Assembly (NCBI GenBank): GCA_951812925.1
Contig: OX638370.1
Location: forward strand, 83,620,004 to 83,684,003
From: Calliopum simillimum
Lineage: Eukaryota > Arthropoda > Insecta > Diptera > Lauxaniidae
Reading direction: 5' to 3'
DNA: 64,000 bases
The position numbers were made by a program, and so were the translations under genes. The stretch's first letter is position 1. Each line of letters starts with the position of its first letter. The notes below the pieces were generated by a model. The model ran no database searches and was not told the origin of the DNA. It saw nothing but the letters and a program-made list of their open reading frames with translations. Below are positions 35,691 through 47,410 of the stretch, in pieces.

Positions 35691-37256
35691 AAATGCATTT
35701 CACTTTAAAGAAGTTTAACAATTCAAAAAATTTCGATTTCAGAAATGCTATATAACAAAATTAGATAAATTTCAAACAGTGCGACGAATGGCTTTATTTC
35801 TCTTTTTAACTACAAACTTTTCAAAATTGATTGGAAAACTAACAAAAAAAAATAAATCTCAAAATTTTAGGTACATATCTGGCTTTCTTTCGTAAGCACA
35901 CAGCATTAACAACTCAATAGTCAGGAAGTTCGTTTTCTAAGTCTTTTGTTTTAAAGTTAACTGCTCACAGTAGGGGAAAACAGTTTCTCACAAATTTTAT
36001 TTAAATTCTCTTTAACAATATCTAGATAAAACAAGAAACAACAACAACTACAACTAACAATACAATAATAAAACAACAAAAAATGTCAGCAGCATGCCAC
36101 CGCAACTCATCAGGCGTAACGTCTCATGATCAAATTTAAAAATAAAAAAATAAAATTTGAATAAGAAAAATTACAAAAGAAAATGCTAAATTATAAGGAA
36201 ATGCCATAAATTAACCACCCAAAGCTTCACGCCTTGTACCTACAAGTTTTCAACAAACGTCAGTGGCAACACTACATTTAGGAGGAAGTGATTTGTAGCT
36301 GCCTGTCTGATTTACGTGCGCCCATAATGCACTAAAGTGCATTTAATTAGAGAAAAATGAAATGAAACATAAAATTCACACTGAAAATGTCAATTTGCAC
36401 TGATTTCGCTTATATCCTACCATTTTTTATTACACTTGCAAGTCCATGCATACTGATACATAAAAATTAGCATATTTTCAATTTTATTAAACCTTAAAAT
36501 TAAAAAACGTCGGCAAAAAAATACCTAATGGTATTATTTGTTGTTTATGCCTTGCGCTGCCACATAATGACAGAGAGTGTTAATTAAATTACATATCTGC
36601 TGGAAAACGCGGAAAACTTGGCAGCTAACTACGCAAGAAAGTTTTAACTATTTGATAAGCATAATAAAAATTAGCATTTATATTTAAGTTTTATGTTTTA
36701 CCATTTTCATAAATTTGATTGCAATTTTCACACTTTGTATAAAGAGTAATTTTCAACTTTTTTGATACATTTAATTATATGCAGAAAATTTGCTGATGAT
36801 AGAGTCTTTTTTTACGAGACTACGTAATACATACGTGCATCATAAATTTAAACTTTTACTAATGAAAATTGAGGAAAAAATATTTTAAACAGATTGGTCC
36901 TCATCTCAAATTAATGAATAAATTGCTTTAAAAAATTGTTGTTGACAAGCAACCACTCACTCAAGATGTCTCATAATAGTATTATATACTGAAAAGTGTT
37001 AAGCAATGTCAAAAGAGCAGTGGATGGAGTTGGTATGACATTCATTTGTGCAATACGGGAGGTACTCGTATGAGTAACATCTCATTAAATGTTGTTAGAA
37101 TATAGTATTTTAGTTAAATTTTTTTAATCAAAATTTAGCAAAAGTTAACAAATATCCTAAAATTATATTCAAAGTGATTACATTGTATCCTGAGCAACGT
37201 ATTCTTTAGAAAAAAAAAAAAACATTTGTTTTGAGAAATAAGCGATTTATTAGAAA
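35691..37256. other. AT-rich sequence with one 26-bp motif
   Basis: No supported gene. The motif copy is at 35926-35951. CAACAAC runs occur near 36040. Confidence 0.45.
35926..35951 (+). repeat. Dispersed 26-bp motif, site 3
   Basis: AAGTTCGTTTT directly followed by CTAAGTCTTTTGTTT; one A/T position differs in the central CTTAAG. Confidence 0.55.
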
Positions 37257-37769
37257 CTAGCTTTTTTGCCCGGCGTTGCTCGGTTTTTGTTTTATTTTTC
37301 ACTGGGCTGTTCGCAGAAAAGACAACAAACTGCTTTATTTCACTTATTCCACAAATATTATTAATAAAAATATGTTTTTAAGCAAGATAGCACTGAGGAA
37401 AGCTAATACAGAAAACTATTTTTACTAGAATCGCAAAATGGTCAAAATGTATTCAATAATTTTGGTACATTTTGGACAGTGAAACGAAAAGAAAACAAGA
37501 ACATGAAATCAGTGTCAGTCAGCTTTTTGTTCATCACTTTGTGCTGTATCCTCTTTTCACCTCTGTGTGATCGCGTATTTTGTCGTTGTTAAAATTGAAA
37601 AATTTGCACTTAATTTTATCTGGCTTAATGGCAAAATATAAAAATAATTTTAACTTTGTGCACATTTACATACAAATACCTTTCTAGTGGTTTATTATTC
37701 AAAGTCGTGCTCCACTTCTAACATAGTAAAAAAGGTAGGACAAATTTTTTTTGTGTATTAATATAAAGA
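37257..37769 (-). mobile_element. Complete short Helitron-like element (513 bp)
   Basis: On the minus strand it starts TCTTTATATTAATACAC after an A (37769) and ends CGGGCAAAAAAGCTAG before a T (37257). The end is preceded by the compact 'gagcaacgccgggc' region typical of Helitron 3' termini. It is the only full-length member of the TATTAATACGCAAG family in the window. No coding capacity. Confidence 0.75.
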
Positions 37770-37795
37770 TAAAATAATGTTCCAAAAACTGATGC

Positions 37796-38525
37796 TCCTA
37801 TATAATTATTATACTCTACACCTAGGGGATATTCACTTTGTCCTTCCATTTGTAACGCAGAGAAGGAGGCGTGGCAGATATAGAAAAGTGTATATATTCT
37901 TGATCAGCGTCACCTCCTGAGTCAATATAGCCGTGTCCGTCTGTCTAGCAGGCTGTGCGTGGAAATATTTTTTACGGGAAAACTAACCATGATAATTCAA
38001 TGAAATTTAGCGCTTTGGCTTTCTCGCAAAAGTTAGCTCGTGGGATTGAAAATGAGCGAAATCGGTCAACGGACACGCCTACCGCCCATACAAAAAATAT
38101 ATTCAAAATTCAACTTTGCAACAATTCAACCAAAATACACTTAAATACTACGAATTACTAGCGCAAGTTCTGCAAGAGAGCGTGGCACCTCCCATATAAG
38201 CAAAAGCTTCAAAACACTATACAGGAAGAGTTTTTTGGGATAATCCAATTAAATTTTACTCAAATACTGAAGGCTATAAATGCACGCTCTGAGCTAAAAC
38301 TAGACGAACTCAGACAGGAGGGCGTGGCAGCCCCCTTATAAGCAAAAGCTTCAAAACGCTATGCGTAAAACGTTTGTTGAGGTAATCCAACCGAATTTCA
38401 ATCACATACTAAGGACAACAAATGCACGATCTGAGCAAAAACTGGGTGAACTCGGACAAAAGGGCATGGCACCTCACATATAAGCAAAATTTTCAAAATA
38501 CTGCAGTGTAGGGTATTAAATGTTT
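37796..38525. mobile_element. Dispersed fly repeat with GTAGGGTATTAAA-type end
   Basis: The left end is 'attatactctacacctaggg' and the right end is CAGTGTAGGGTATTAAATG, which are roughly inverted. The body has the 'tgatcagcgtcacctcctga' and 'gtccgtctgtct' phrases common in dipteran short elements. Three tandem units of about 140 bp follow (near 38184, 38325 and 38465), each with GGCGTGGCA and ATATAAGCAAAAGCTTCAAA. Non-coding; superfamily not assigned. Confidence 0.55.
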
Positions 38526-38574
38526 GCCCAGGCCAAATGTTACACCTTTACTAGTTTTCTTTAATTTATAAATT

Positions 38575-38970
38575 TTTTACTTTAAAATATCGGTAAAAGT
38601 CCAAAAATATCAGAAATCAACTTAAATGTCGATTATAATCCAAGGGTATCGAAAAACATCTAAAAAACGAAGAGTCCAAATGTATCGAAAAATATTAAAA
38701 TACATTGAAGCAATTGGAAAAAGTCCAAAAGTATCGAAAAACATTCAATACATCGGTAAAATTCCGTAAGTATCGAAAAATATTGAAATACATCGAAAAG
38801 TCGGTGAAAGTTGAAATATATCGAAAAACTTCTAAAATATCGGTCGAAGTCCGAAAACATCGTAAAACACCTTAAATATTGATAAAAGTCCAAAAGGATT
38901 GAAATATATTGAAATACATCGAGGAAAGAGCCCTAAGGTATCGAAAAACATTTTAAATATTGGTAACTTA
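38575..38970. repeat. Minisatellite with TATCGAAAAACAT / CGGTAAAAGTCC units
   Basis: Degenerate units of roughly 40-48 bp, each with a TATCGAAAAA word and an AAAGTCCAAAAG word, run up to the next element. Confidence 0.65.
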
Positions 38971-40026
38971 CAGATATTTTTCCTCTTATATGCCTACATA
39001 AATATGAAGACTTTGGGGGTCCCAAAAAACAATCAATTGAGGTTTGTTGGTATTCCACCATAGAAGTTTCTCCTCTAGTATACCTAGATATTCTTTGTTT
39101 TAACTATAAAGCCTTCGGGTGATCTTCGGGAACCTACGGGTCACCCAGAAAACTATCAGCTTAAACTTTTTGACAGTCCGCCATAGATGTTTTTCCACAA
39201 TTATGCCTAGATTTTTTTGGTTTTGACTACGAAGCCTTCGGCTGATTTTTGCGAACCTTTGGGTTTACCAGAAAACTATCAGCTAGTTAATAGTTAACCA
39301 TAGATTTATTTTTTCTTATGCACCTAGATGTCCCTCGTTTTGACTATGATGCCTTCGGACGACCTTCGAGAATCTTCGGGTTTCCAAAAAAACTATCAGT
39401 TAAGGTTAATTGATATTTTGTCATAGGTGCTTTCTCTCTATTATACCTAGGTATTCTTCGTTTTGACTACGAAGCCTTCGGCTGACCTTTGCGAACCTTC
39501 GGGCTTACCAGCAAAATATTAATAAAGGCTAGTTGATAGTTCACCATAGATTTATTTCCTGTAGTGTGCCTATATATTCTTCGTTTAGACTATAAAGCCT
39601 TCGGCTAACCTTCGGGTTTACCAGAAATCTATAAGTTAAGGTTAGGTGATAGTCCGCCATAGATATTTTTTTTTCTATTATATCTAGATATTCTTGGTTT
39701 TGACTACGAAGCCTTCGCGTGGCCTTCGGAAACCTTTGTGTATAGCACAAAAATCTTTCCATACCTGAGGTGCACTCAGTGCTAAATTTTTAGCTCAATT
39801 GGTCGAATATTTTCTGAGTGATAGTGCTTCAAACACACACACACAATCATTTTCCATTCAAATTTTCATCCCCCTTTTCGATTTTAGTAATAAAGACTAT
39901 TTTTTGTCCTTTCTAGGCTCTGAAACTATCTCCATACCAAATTTCATCTAAATCCGTTCAGCGGCTTAGGCGTGAAAAGGTAACAGACGGACGGAGTTAC
40001 TTTCGCATTAATAGTATTAGTATGGA
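38971..40026 (-). mobile_element. Helitron-like element related to the 18581-19640 insertion
   Basis: On the minus strand it begins TCCATACTAATACTATTAAT after an A (40026). It then runs through GCACTATCACTCAGAAAATA and several degenerate units of about 115 bp built on CCGAAGGCTT and 'caaaacgaagaatatct' (38990-39770). The units match the tandem part of the 18581-19640 element. The 3' terminal hairpin and CTAG are missing, and the low end is joined to a minisatellite. Confidence 0.6.
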
Positions 40027-40076
40027 TTATGGTCATAAGCCAATTGAGCAAAAAAGTTTAACAAATCTACTACATA

Positions 40077-41332
40077 ACGGATGATCCAATAAGTGCTTCC
40101 TACATTGTTTTCTAAACAAAATACATAAAAATCAATGTATTGATGCAAATCTTTATTTGGAATGATAGTTCGGTTCCTACAACTCAATGTTTGAAAACTA
40201 TTTCGTTCAAATGTTGCCGACGACCAGCTCTAAAATTGTTCATTCTGTGGGTCCAATTTTCGACAACTTTTTCGAGTATATCGGCCGGTATTCCTTGAAT
40301 AACACGAGTTATGTTGGTTTCCAAAGCGTCAATAGTTTCGGGTTTGTCGACATAAACAAATGATTTAACATATCCCCAAAGAAAGAAATCCAATGGCGTC
40401 AAATCACATGATCTTGGTGGCCAATTAAACGAACGTTTCCTTCAATAAAGCGATTGTTCACCAGCTGTATGGCATGTTGCGCCATCCTGCTAAAACCAGA
40501 GGTCGGCTACACTAATATCATACATTTTTGCAACAAAAATTAATTGATCATTGCTCTGTAGCAAGAACCATTGACCGTAACATGGACTCTATCCGCATTT
40601 GTGAAGAAATACGGTCCGATGATGCCTCCTGCTCATAAACCACACCAAACAGTACACTTATCGGGATACATTGGAAGCTCTTGGATTGCTTCTGATTGTT
40701 CATCAGCCCAAATACGGCAATTTTGCTTGTTAACGTAGCAGGTCAACCAGAAATGAGCTTCGTCGCTAAACCAAATTTTTCAATAAAATAATGGATCAAT
40801 TTGAAGTTGTTTTTAGGCCCATAAATTGAAATTTAAACTTACACCAAGATCAGCCGTGCTGTATTTTATAAGCCTTCAGACTAAGATCACGCCCCAAAAT
40901 ACGCCATAATGATCCATAAGAGATCCCCAAAGCCTGAGATCGGCGACGAATGGATTGTTCAGGGTTTTCACGAACACACTCTGCTACTGCAGCAATATTC
41001 TGTAAATTACGGGCTCTATACACTCTGGTTGAATAATGAATGTCCAATAGTGTAAAACTGCTTTGGAATCTGGTAATGGTATTACGAATAGTGCGCTCAA
41101 TTGGACGCTCATAACGAGCAAAATGATGTTGAAGAACTCTGTAACATTCTCTAACTGATGACTGATTTTGGAAGTAAGTTTCCACAATTAATAAACGTTG
41201 TTCAGGAGTAATTCTATTCATGATTGAGTCGTATTGAATACTAAACACAAACGTCATATGGGCAAGCCATTTGACACATAACAGCTGTCAATACAACCCA
41301 GTTGGAAAAGGGACCTCGTATTACATCACTCT
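40077..41332 (-). mobile_element. Degenerate mariner element, DD41D type, copy B
   Basis: 1256 bp flanked by TA (40075-40076 and 41333-41334). It is similar to copy A at both ends and throughout. The N-terminal part is an open 135-codon frame to 41257 with MNRITPEQRLLIVETYFQNQ and ISYGSLWRIL (helix-turn-helix region). The first D is in SDEAHFWL near 40770. A stop falls just before QDGATCHTA near 40480. The C-terminal part keeps TPLDFFLWGYVK and continues to 40184. At least one stop and several frameshifts make it inactive, but it is longer and better kept than copy A. Confidence 0.85.
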
Positions 41333-43092
41333 TAGTAATATAATGGAAATGCACTTTTAAGTGATTTGGCAAGAATATAGATGTGGAGAAATTTACGGTT
41401 GTGCATAAGTTTTATGCAGAGATAGTTATGAGATCGTTAGGGGTAGAATATTAAAACTTTATTCCAGAAAAGTTCAGGAATGTCAGATCCCGGGGATATG
41501 CCTGCATTCACACACTTGCAATAAAATATTTCAATATTTCTTTGTTGATACATTAATTACTTAATGCTCTAAATTCGATATGTTTATCCACTTTAACACC
41601 ATTCACTGAAGTGTTAAATTTTTTGAATGCCATAAAATTTTATCGCTTATAAGATCTTTTTGGGACGTGTTAATGGTCATCATACAAATGAGCTTTTAAG
41701 TAAAAATTTATAACTCATTTACGAACAAAAAAGGCAATATAATATTAAATTAATATTTAAAAAAACTTAATAAATTTAGTAGCTGAAAACAGCTTTTTGG
41801 GCTTCTAACACAGTAAGCTGAAAATCTACAAAACGAATAGCCAAAACTGAAACACAGTCTCTTCAAACAAAAGACTCAAACAACAAACTCGTGTAAGTTT
41901 TAATACAATTTTTTACAACTTTTTTTTTACAAATGCAAATTTAAGAAAATCCAAATTTAAGCAATCTAACATACACAATAAAACAACAAATCAACAGTTA
42001 TTAATTTTTATTTTTTAACAAAATTGCAGTTTAAACAACAAACTTGAACTTGAATGTCATATTTTACCATAATCATCATCGTCGTTATCGTACAACAAAA
42101 TTAAAAAAAAAAAGCCAATAAATCTTAATTTGCTGGACAGCACTGTACAGCGTTGCCACCTACTTTGGCAAAATACACAAGAGCGCTACATTAATACACA
42201 AATGAAAATAACAGCAATCAAAATGCGCGCCAAAGTGGCTCCAAAACCACTAGATTACTTGGTCGGTGATAACAAGAAAAACAAAAGAAATAGAGAAAAA
42301 AAAAACAATAATGCGTATAAATATTAACAATAGAAAAAATAACAAGGGAGGCAAACAAAATAAAACAAAACCGACATAAAACAAAAAACAGCGCAATTAA
42401 TCAGGGCGTAACAGTAACTTTGCATATTGTATGACCTTGACTGGCATTACAAATGCGAAATCCTAATTTTGTGTTTTTTTATTTTATTAAGACAAAGAAA
42501 CTGCAACAATAAAATTAGCTACAAGCAAAAATTGCTTAAATCTGCTTGTAAAGCTCTGAGAGCTGGATGGCTGGTCTGTAATTAAAAAGGTTGACGTCTG
42601 CGTCATACCTACTCATATTAATTATGCTGGGAGTTTAAAATGTCAAAAAGTGTTGTAATACTTAGCTTTTTATTTTGTTAAATGTTATAATTTATTTTGT
42701 TTTGTTGTATTTTATAATAGACTGATCTAAGTGTGTTAATTAAGTAGATAAATGTTGCATGTTTTCTGCATTTTGAATGCAAAAATTTGTTTTAATGTTA
42801 TTAAAAAAAAATATTTACAAAATATGCGCAAAATGACATCAATAAACGTACCGTTATGCTCTTGTTTAATAAACGGCCATCATTATATTATTAATTTTAT
42901 TGTCAAGTTGCTTAAATTTGATTTATGTACCTAACAAAACAAATAATTCAATATATCGGAACGAAAATAATGAAGTTTAAAGGTTGACACAGCATGTCGT
43001 ATGATTAATATTAAATTGAAATCAAATGAATACAATGTATCATGCTAGGAACATTTAATAAGGGTTATATCTAAAAAGAAATGTTGGTTGTT
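41333..43092. other. AT-rich sequence with dispersed motifs
   Basis: Holds the 26-bp motif at 41865-41891 and a shorter partial one near 42028-42046. No supported gene; the 65-codon frame from 42130 has no recognisable features. Confidence 0.45.
41865..41891 (-). repeat. Dispersed 26-bp motif, site 4
   Basis: Minus strand: CGAGTTTGTTGTTTGAG then TCTTTTGTTT. The centre has TTTGAG instead of CTTAAG. Confidence 0.5.
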
Positions 43093-43111
43093 CCACACTT
43101 TTGTAGTTTAG

Positions 43112-43271
43112 AAAATTTCCTGGTGATCAGGATGCTGCTACTGAAGCAAATGTTCACATTGATTCAGGCAACGCTATAAGCATTCCAATGGATTACCAGG
43201 AAGACGTGACAAATTTTAGTTTCGTTTTTTATGATGAAGTATTAGACGAGTGTTTTCTCATAATTGTGTAG
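43112..43271 (+). CDS. Exon-like open frame, unknown protein
   Basis: After a pyrimidine-rich 'ccacacttttgtagtttag' ending in AG (43110-43111), a frame runs 52 codons to TAG at 43269-43271. Its composition is protein-like and acidic (KFPGDQDAATEANVHIDSGN, then PMDYQEDVTNFSFVFYDEVLDE), unlike the Lys/Asn/Phe/Ile noise around it. No family is recognised. No clear splice donor joins it in frame to the exon-like segment at 43444, so the two may not belong together. It could also be a decayed transposon piece. Confidence 0.25.
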
Positions 43272-43443
43272 GACGTTTTTGTTTTGTTTTTACATGAAAA
43301 TTGTATTTTGTCCAACCCATTCAACGCAGAACTAGGTTTTGCCAAATTTTAGAACCTTTTTATTTAGACGATGGTACTTGTTCTGAAAGCTTTCTAAAAA
43401 TATTCATTATTTTTAGTATTTTATGCATTTTTCATTGTTTTAG

Positions 43444-43509
43444 GTCCTCCAAGCGAAAATTTCACAGTTTCCGAAGAAAGTCTTGCCCTGATCAATAAAC
43501 AGGAAGCAG
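43444..43509 (+). CDS. Candidate 66-bp internal exon
   Basis: Bounded by a strong acceptor (T-rich 'tttttcattgttttag' at 43428-43443) and a strong donor (GCAG then GTAGGT, 43506-43515). In the open frame it reads PPSENFTVSEESLALINKQE. The length is a multiple of three and the phase is the same at both sides. Good splice signals around a short well-composed frame favour a small exon of a gene on the plus strand. No partner exon was confirmed. Confidence 0.3.
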
Positions 43510-44249
43510 GTAGGTAGCAAATCAAAGAACTAAAAAAACTTGACTTAGTGTGTTTCACTAGTAAGTCAACGATATCAATTATCTTGACTTGTGAAATTCA
43601 CTAAAACACCATTTTAATTCGAACATCATTAATTAAACGTATCCGTAATTAAATGTCAATGAAAATAATCAAAAGGAAGAGAAAAAACTCAAAAGATTTG
43701 ATTAAAGTCATAAAAGTCTCTTTAAAAATATCTAAACTATTATTGAAAAACTGACTAAGTACTAAGAATAATATTAAACTTTTAGTAAAATTGATGAATT
43801 CCTAGAAAGCCAATTTAACAGTACCTATTAAAAAATTTGTAAAAAAGATAAAATTCACTTAATTTCAAAATAATTAAAAATGTTAGCAAAATATCAAGAT
43901 ACTCACAAATTTACGTTTAAAGAATTTTTAAAATCAAATATAGAAATCAAATGCGCATTTTAAATGTCAAGTTATAATGGATGCTCAATTATTTTATTAA
44001 AGAAAATGCCAAGTCCAAGTTTTTAGGAAATTAAAACATTAGCAATTTTACTCCAAAATGTAAAGCTAAAATATTTAAACGGTTGCAAAACATAATTTAC
44101 TTTATGCTTTAATTATGCCGCACCTTGGGGCTTAATTTCCAAGAGATAGAAAATAATTTCTCATTTAAGAAAATGTTAAGTAAATTACTTCAAAGAACCA
44201 TCAACAAAACAAGAAAGCAATTAAGAATACTTTCGTTAAAAAGCTTGAC

Positions 44250-44276
44250 AAACGAAAGACCGAAGCCACAAACTTG
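44250..44276 (-). repeat. Dispersed 26-bp motif, site 5 (diverged)
   Basis: Minus strand: CAAGTTTGTGG directly followed by CTTCGGTCTTTCGTTT, with two changes in the central CTTAAG. Confidence 0.5.
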
Positions 44277-44813
44277 GAATTTTGAGTGAATGAAAGTAAC
44301 GTCATAATAAGTAAAATATGATTAATTGACGCTAACAAAAATGCCAAAAGAAAGAAACAAAAAAATAATTATTAATGTGTTTTCTCTTTGTTTTCTTTTG
44401 TTTGGTCAATTTTTCACTACATGTACATAATTCAATGATTTTCAAATTATTACTTTGCTTTTTCTATTTTATTCACTCATAACGACTGTATGTATGTCTC
44501 TATAATGCTGCATACATAAAAAAGCGAAAAAATTTTCATAAGTAATTAACACAACTTAATTATTAGTTCCATTTTCATATTTACATATTCCAATTATTGC
44601 TCTCACTCTAACAAGATAAACATTTTACAAATCAATAAATTAATTATTAAATATTTGACTTTTTGCCACAAAATGCAAGGAATTTATTATTAATCATAAC
44701 AATTAATTTAACAAAACTAACATTTAATAAATGTTTCGCAACACTTACACAATAAATATGTATTACCAAATGTGTAAATTTAAATTGCAAAGAACTTTGA
44801 ATGCGCCACCAGC

Positions 44814-44842
44814 AAAACGAAAGACTTAAGCAACAAACTTGC
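44814..44842 (-). repeat. Dispersed 26-bp motif, site 6
   Basis: Minus strand: GCAAGTTTGTTG directly followed by CTTAAGTCTTTCGTTTT. Confidence 0.6.
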
Positions 44843-45712
44843 TGTTAAAATTCAAGCATTCGCTGCTATTAATGTACAATAAATTGTTTAATAAATTGCA
44901 ATTATATTTTATAATGACCAGTTTTCAACTATTTAATAGTAGTAGATAATAATATTTGAATTAATTTATTCACAATTTGGGTGTCAGTTGCGCTGTGCCA
45001 AAATGTTTCAACTTTAAACTTTGTTGACTCATAACCCAAAAGATTTTCTCAAATGATCGACTTGACATTTTTTCGCTGTTATTTCTCAGTTTTTTTTTTA
45101 TTTATTTTTGACAACGCATATTTATTTGTAACATTTTGCTTTAACCTTGACCTTATTTCGTTAATAAATAAATACATTGTATATGAGTTATCAACGACTA
45201 TTTGTCGTTTTGATGCATTAAGTTTGTTTTGACTTATGGAGCAACTATAATTTACATATACGATAAAACGGCATAACAAACTTTATTGTCTCTTCCTCTT
45301 TAAAAAGCAAAGTTGTTAACATTTGATTTTATTTTAACGGACCATTAATTATGCAGCTTCAGTAACATTTAAATTAATTATAATTATATGTTTATATGTA
45401 TAGAGGGAACTCTTACGAAAGGAAATGACCACGCGTACGTCATTGGAAGTGTTTTACCAAGAGTTTGAATGGCTATTAAATAGAACTATTGGTCACCAAA
45501 GGCAATGTAACCTAGCAGGATTATTAGCTATTGAATAAAAGGATACAAAAAATTGCTTGTCAAATATAAATAATTGCGTGACCATTTGATTTGATAGTGC
45601 AAAATTCATGCTTAGCTGGAATTCACCCATAAAATACTCAATAAATTCATCCTTAAAATTAAAATTCGCAATAAGTAATACTTTTTCGATAATAAGCGTT
45701 TTTTGCTCAAAG

Positions 45713-46945
45713 CGAGTCTTTGGCTTTTGAACGCAAACGGCAAGCAAAACTCTTTGTTTACTAAAGAGCAAGGCATCTTACGAAAAAAGTGTATGAGGCG
45801 AAAAATGCTTAGAATCGTCCAAGAAATACGTGTGAAATTTTTGGGAATTTTTTGGAAAGTTAAAAAACTTTTTTTTTCATTGAATATTTTAAAAAAAAAT
45901 TTCAAAAATTATAATAAGTTTAAAAAAGCTCCGAAAAAATTCACACGTATTGGGTGTACAACTTAAAAACCGGAATTTTTTAGCGAAATTTGATGCTTTA
46001 TTGTGAAAAATATTACAATATATTTTATTCCAAGTATTGTCCATTGGAAGCTATAACATTTCCCCATCTTTCAGGCAATTTATGAATTCCATCCCAAAAA
46101 AATTGCGCCGGCTTGGCGGCCAAAAATGAATCTATCCAATTTTCGATATCTTGAACTTAAGTGAAGCGTATTCCTGACAGGACATTCTGCATCGATCGGA
46201 ACAAATGGTAGTCTAATGGTGCAAAGTCTGGGCTATAAAGCGGGTGAGGCAAAATTTCCCATCCGTTGTTTTCCGTTGTTTTCCAGGTAATTTTTGACTG
46301 GGGCAGCAATATGTGGCCGAGCGTTGTCATGATGAAAATTTATTGCTTCGTGTCTGGTCGCATTTTCCGGGCGTTTTTCGATGAAGGCACGCTTCAAACC
46401 TATTAATTGTGTTCGATAGAGGTCACCTGTGAGCATTACCTTGGCACCATGGATATTTGCCTTTGGCTGGGAAGGTCCTGGTTGTCCGGGCTTCATATAT
46501 GAATGTTGCGTTTCGGGTTGTCGTAATGGATCCATTTTTCATCCCCAGTCACGATCCGATGCAAAAATGACTTTTGGCAGCAGTTTTCTTTGCAAAAAAA
46601 TTACCCAACAGAACCTCCCGCAAATGCTGTCTTTTTCTCCAATTTTCGAAGTTATTCATCGTGAAAAATAATAATGATGCACACAAGATAAAATTGTTTT
46701 GTTGACTGATTTTGACAGCTGTCAAATGTACCTTCAAAATGGCATATATATAAAGTTCGAGCTTTCACGATATTTGTTAGTGCGGACATCCACCGTCAAA
46801 TTCCGGTTTTTAAGTTGTACACCAATATTTCTTGAAGAATTCTAAGCTTTTTGTGCCTAGTACACTTTTTTCGTAAGATGCCTTCCTTTTGAGTAAACAA
46901 AGAGTTTTGCCTGCCGCGACCGTTCAAAACGCAAAAACTCTCATT
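45713..46945. mobile_element. Palindromic element interrupted by a mariner
   Basis: Left arm 45713-45838 and right arm 46828-46945 are inverted copies of each other. Shared words, running inward, are 'caaaactctttgttta', AAGGCATCTTACGAAAAAAG, AATGCTTAGAATC and CAAGAAATACGTGTGAA. A mariner sits in the right arm within CACACG-TA-TTTCTTG. Without it the element would be about 355 bp. A related, uninterrupted copy lies at 52107-52320. Confidence 0.65.
45950..46825 (-). mobile_element. Deleted mariner element, DD34D type (876 bp)
   Basis: TA on both sides (45948-45949, 46826-46827). The inverted ends are excellent: both carry GGTGTACAACTTAAAAACCG and continue GAATTT. Transposase remnants on the minus strand: MNNFENWRKRQHLREVLL, first D in TGDEKWIHYDN, YMKPGQPGPSQPKANIHGAK, GDLYRTQLIGLKRA, second D in HHDNARPH and third in [12 protein letters not shown]. 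After allowing for a 10-bp tandem duplication (46263-46282) that shifts the frame, the last two D are 34 residues apart. The N-terminal DNA-binding part and a piece before GDLYRTQ are deleted. Confidence 0.85.
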
Positions 46946-47400
46946 TAGCGACCGAATTCCATTTTGAGTCATGCATCATTTTAAAGCATATAAATTATGC
47001 TTTAATTTAAAGTGCTTTTAAAAAAAAAATTAAGGGTGGTTTTTTTAAATTTTTAAGTATTTTTAAGTTTGAAAAATTTTGTTGAAAAAAAATTTTTTTC
47101 ACCGTAATTCTCACTCAAACCTGGGAAGAAGAATGCATATAAGAAAGCTGACTCATAGAAACCCTCGTCAAAATGTCAAAAAAAGTTGGCTCATTCCTTG
47201 CGAAAAACAAACAAGTACAATCCAAAGGGTTGACCAAAACAATTCTCACCAGAAACAGAGAGAAACTGGAGCTTCTTATTGCGAAAAACTGCTACCAAGC
47301 ACCTCATCGCACTAACAGATTGTTTATTGACAGTGTAATGAATATCACTAGAATTATCACGGAACAGTAAAGGACTGTCAGTTTTGACTTAACCTTTAAC
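46946..47400. other. Unassigned sequence upstream of a mariner relic
   Basis: A frame at 47173-47370 (MSKKVGSFLAKNKQVQSK at its start) is open but not recognised. It could be a decayed N-terminal part of the transposase relic at 47411 or chance. Confidence 0.3.
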
Positions 47401-47410
47401 GGCAATTGAT

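Larger units (their letters stand above)
43511..45712. other. AT-rich sequence with two copies of the 26-bp motif
   Basis: Motif copies at 44250-44276 and 44814-44842. No supported gene. The short ORFs at 45079-45905 lack features. Confidence 0.45.

Noticed and set aside
34417..35698. Many overlapping Lys/Gln/Cys-rich and Phe/Leu-rich frames
   Set aside because: Products of the GTGTCGCCAAAAA minisatellite.
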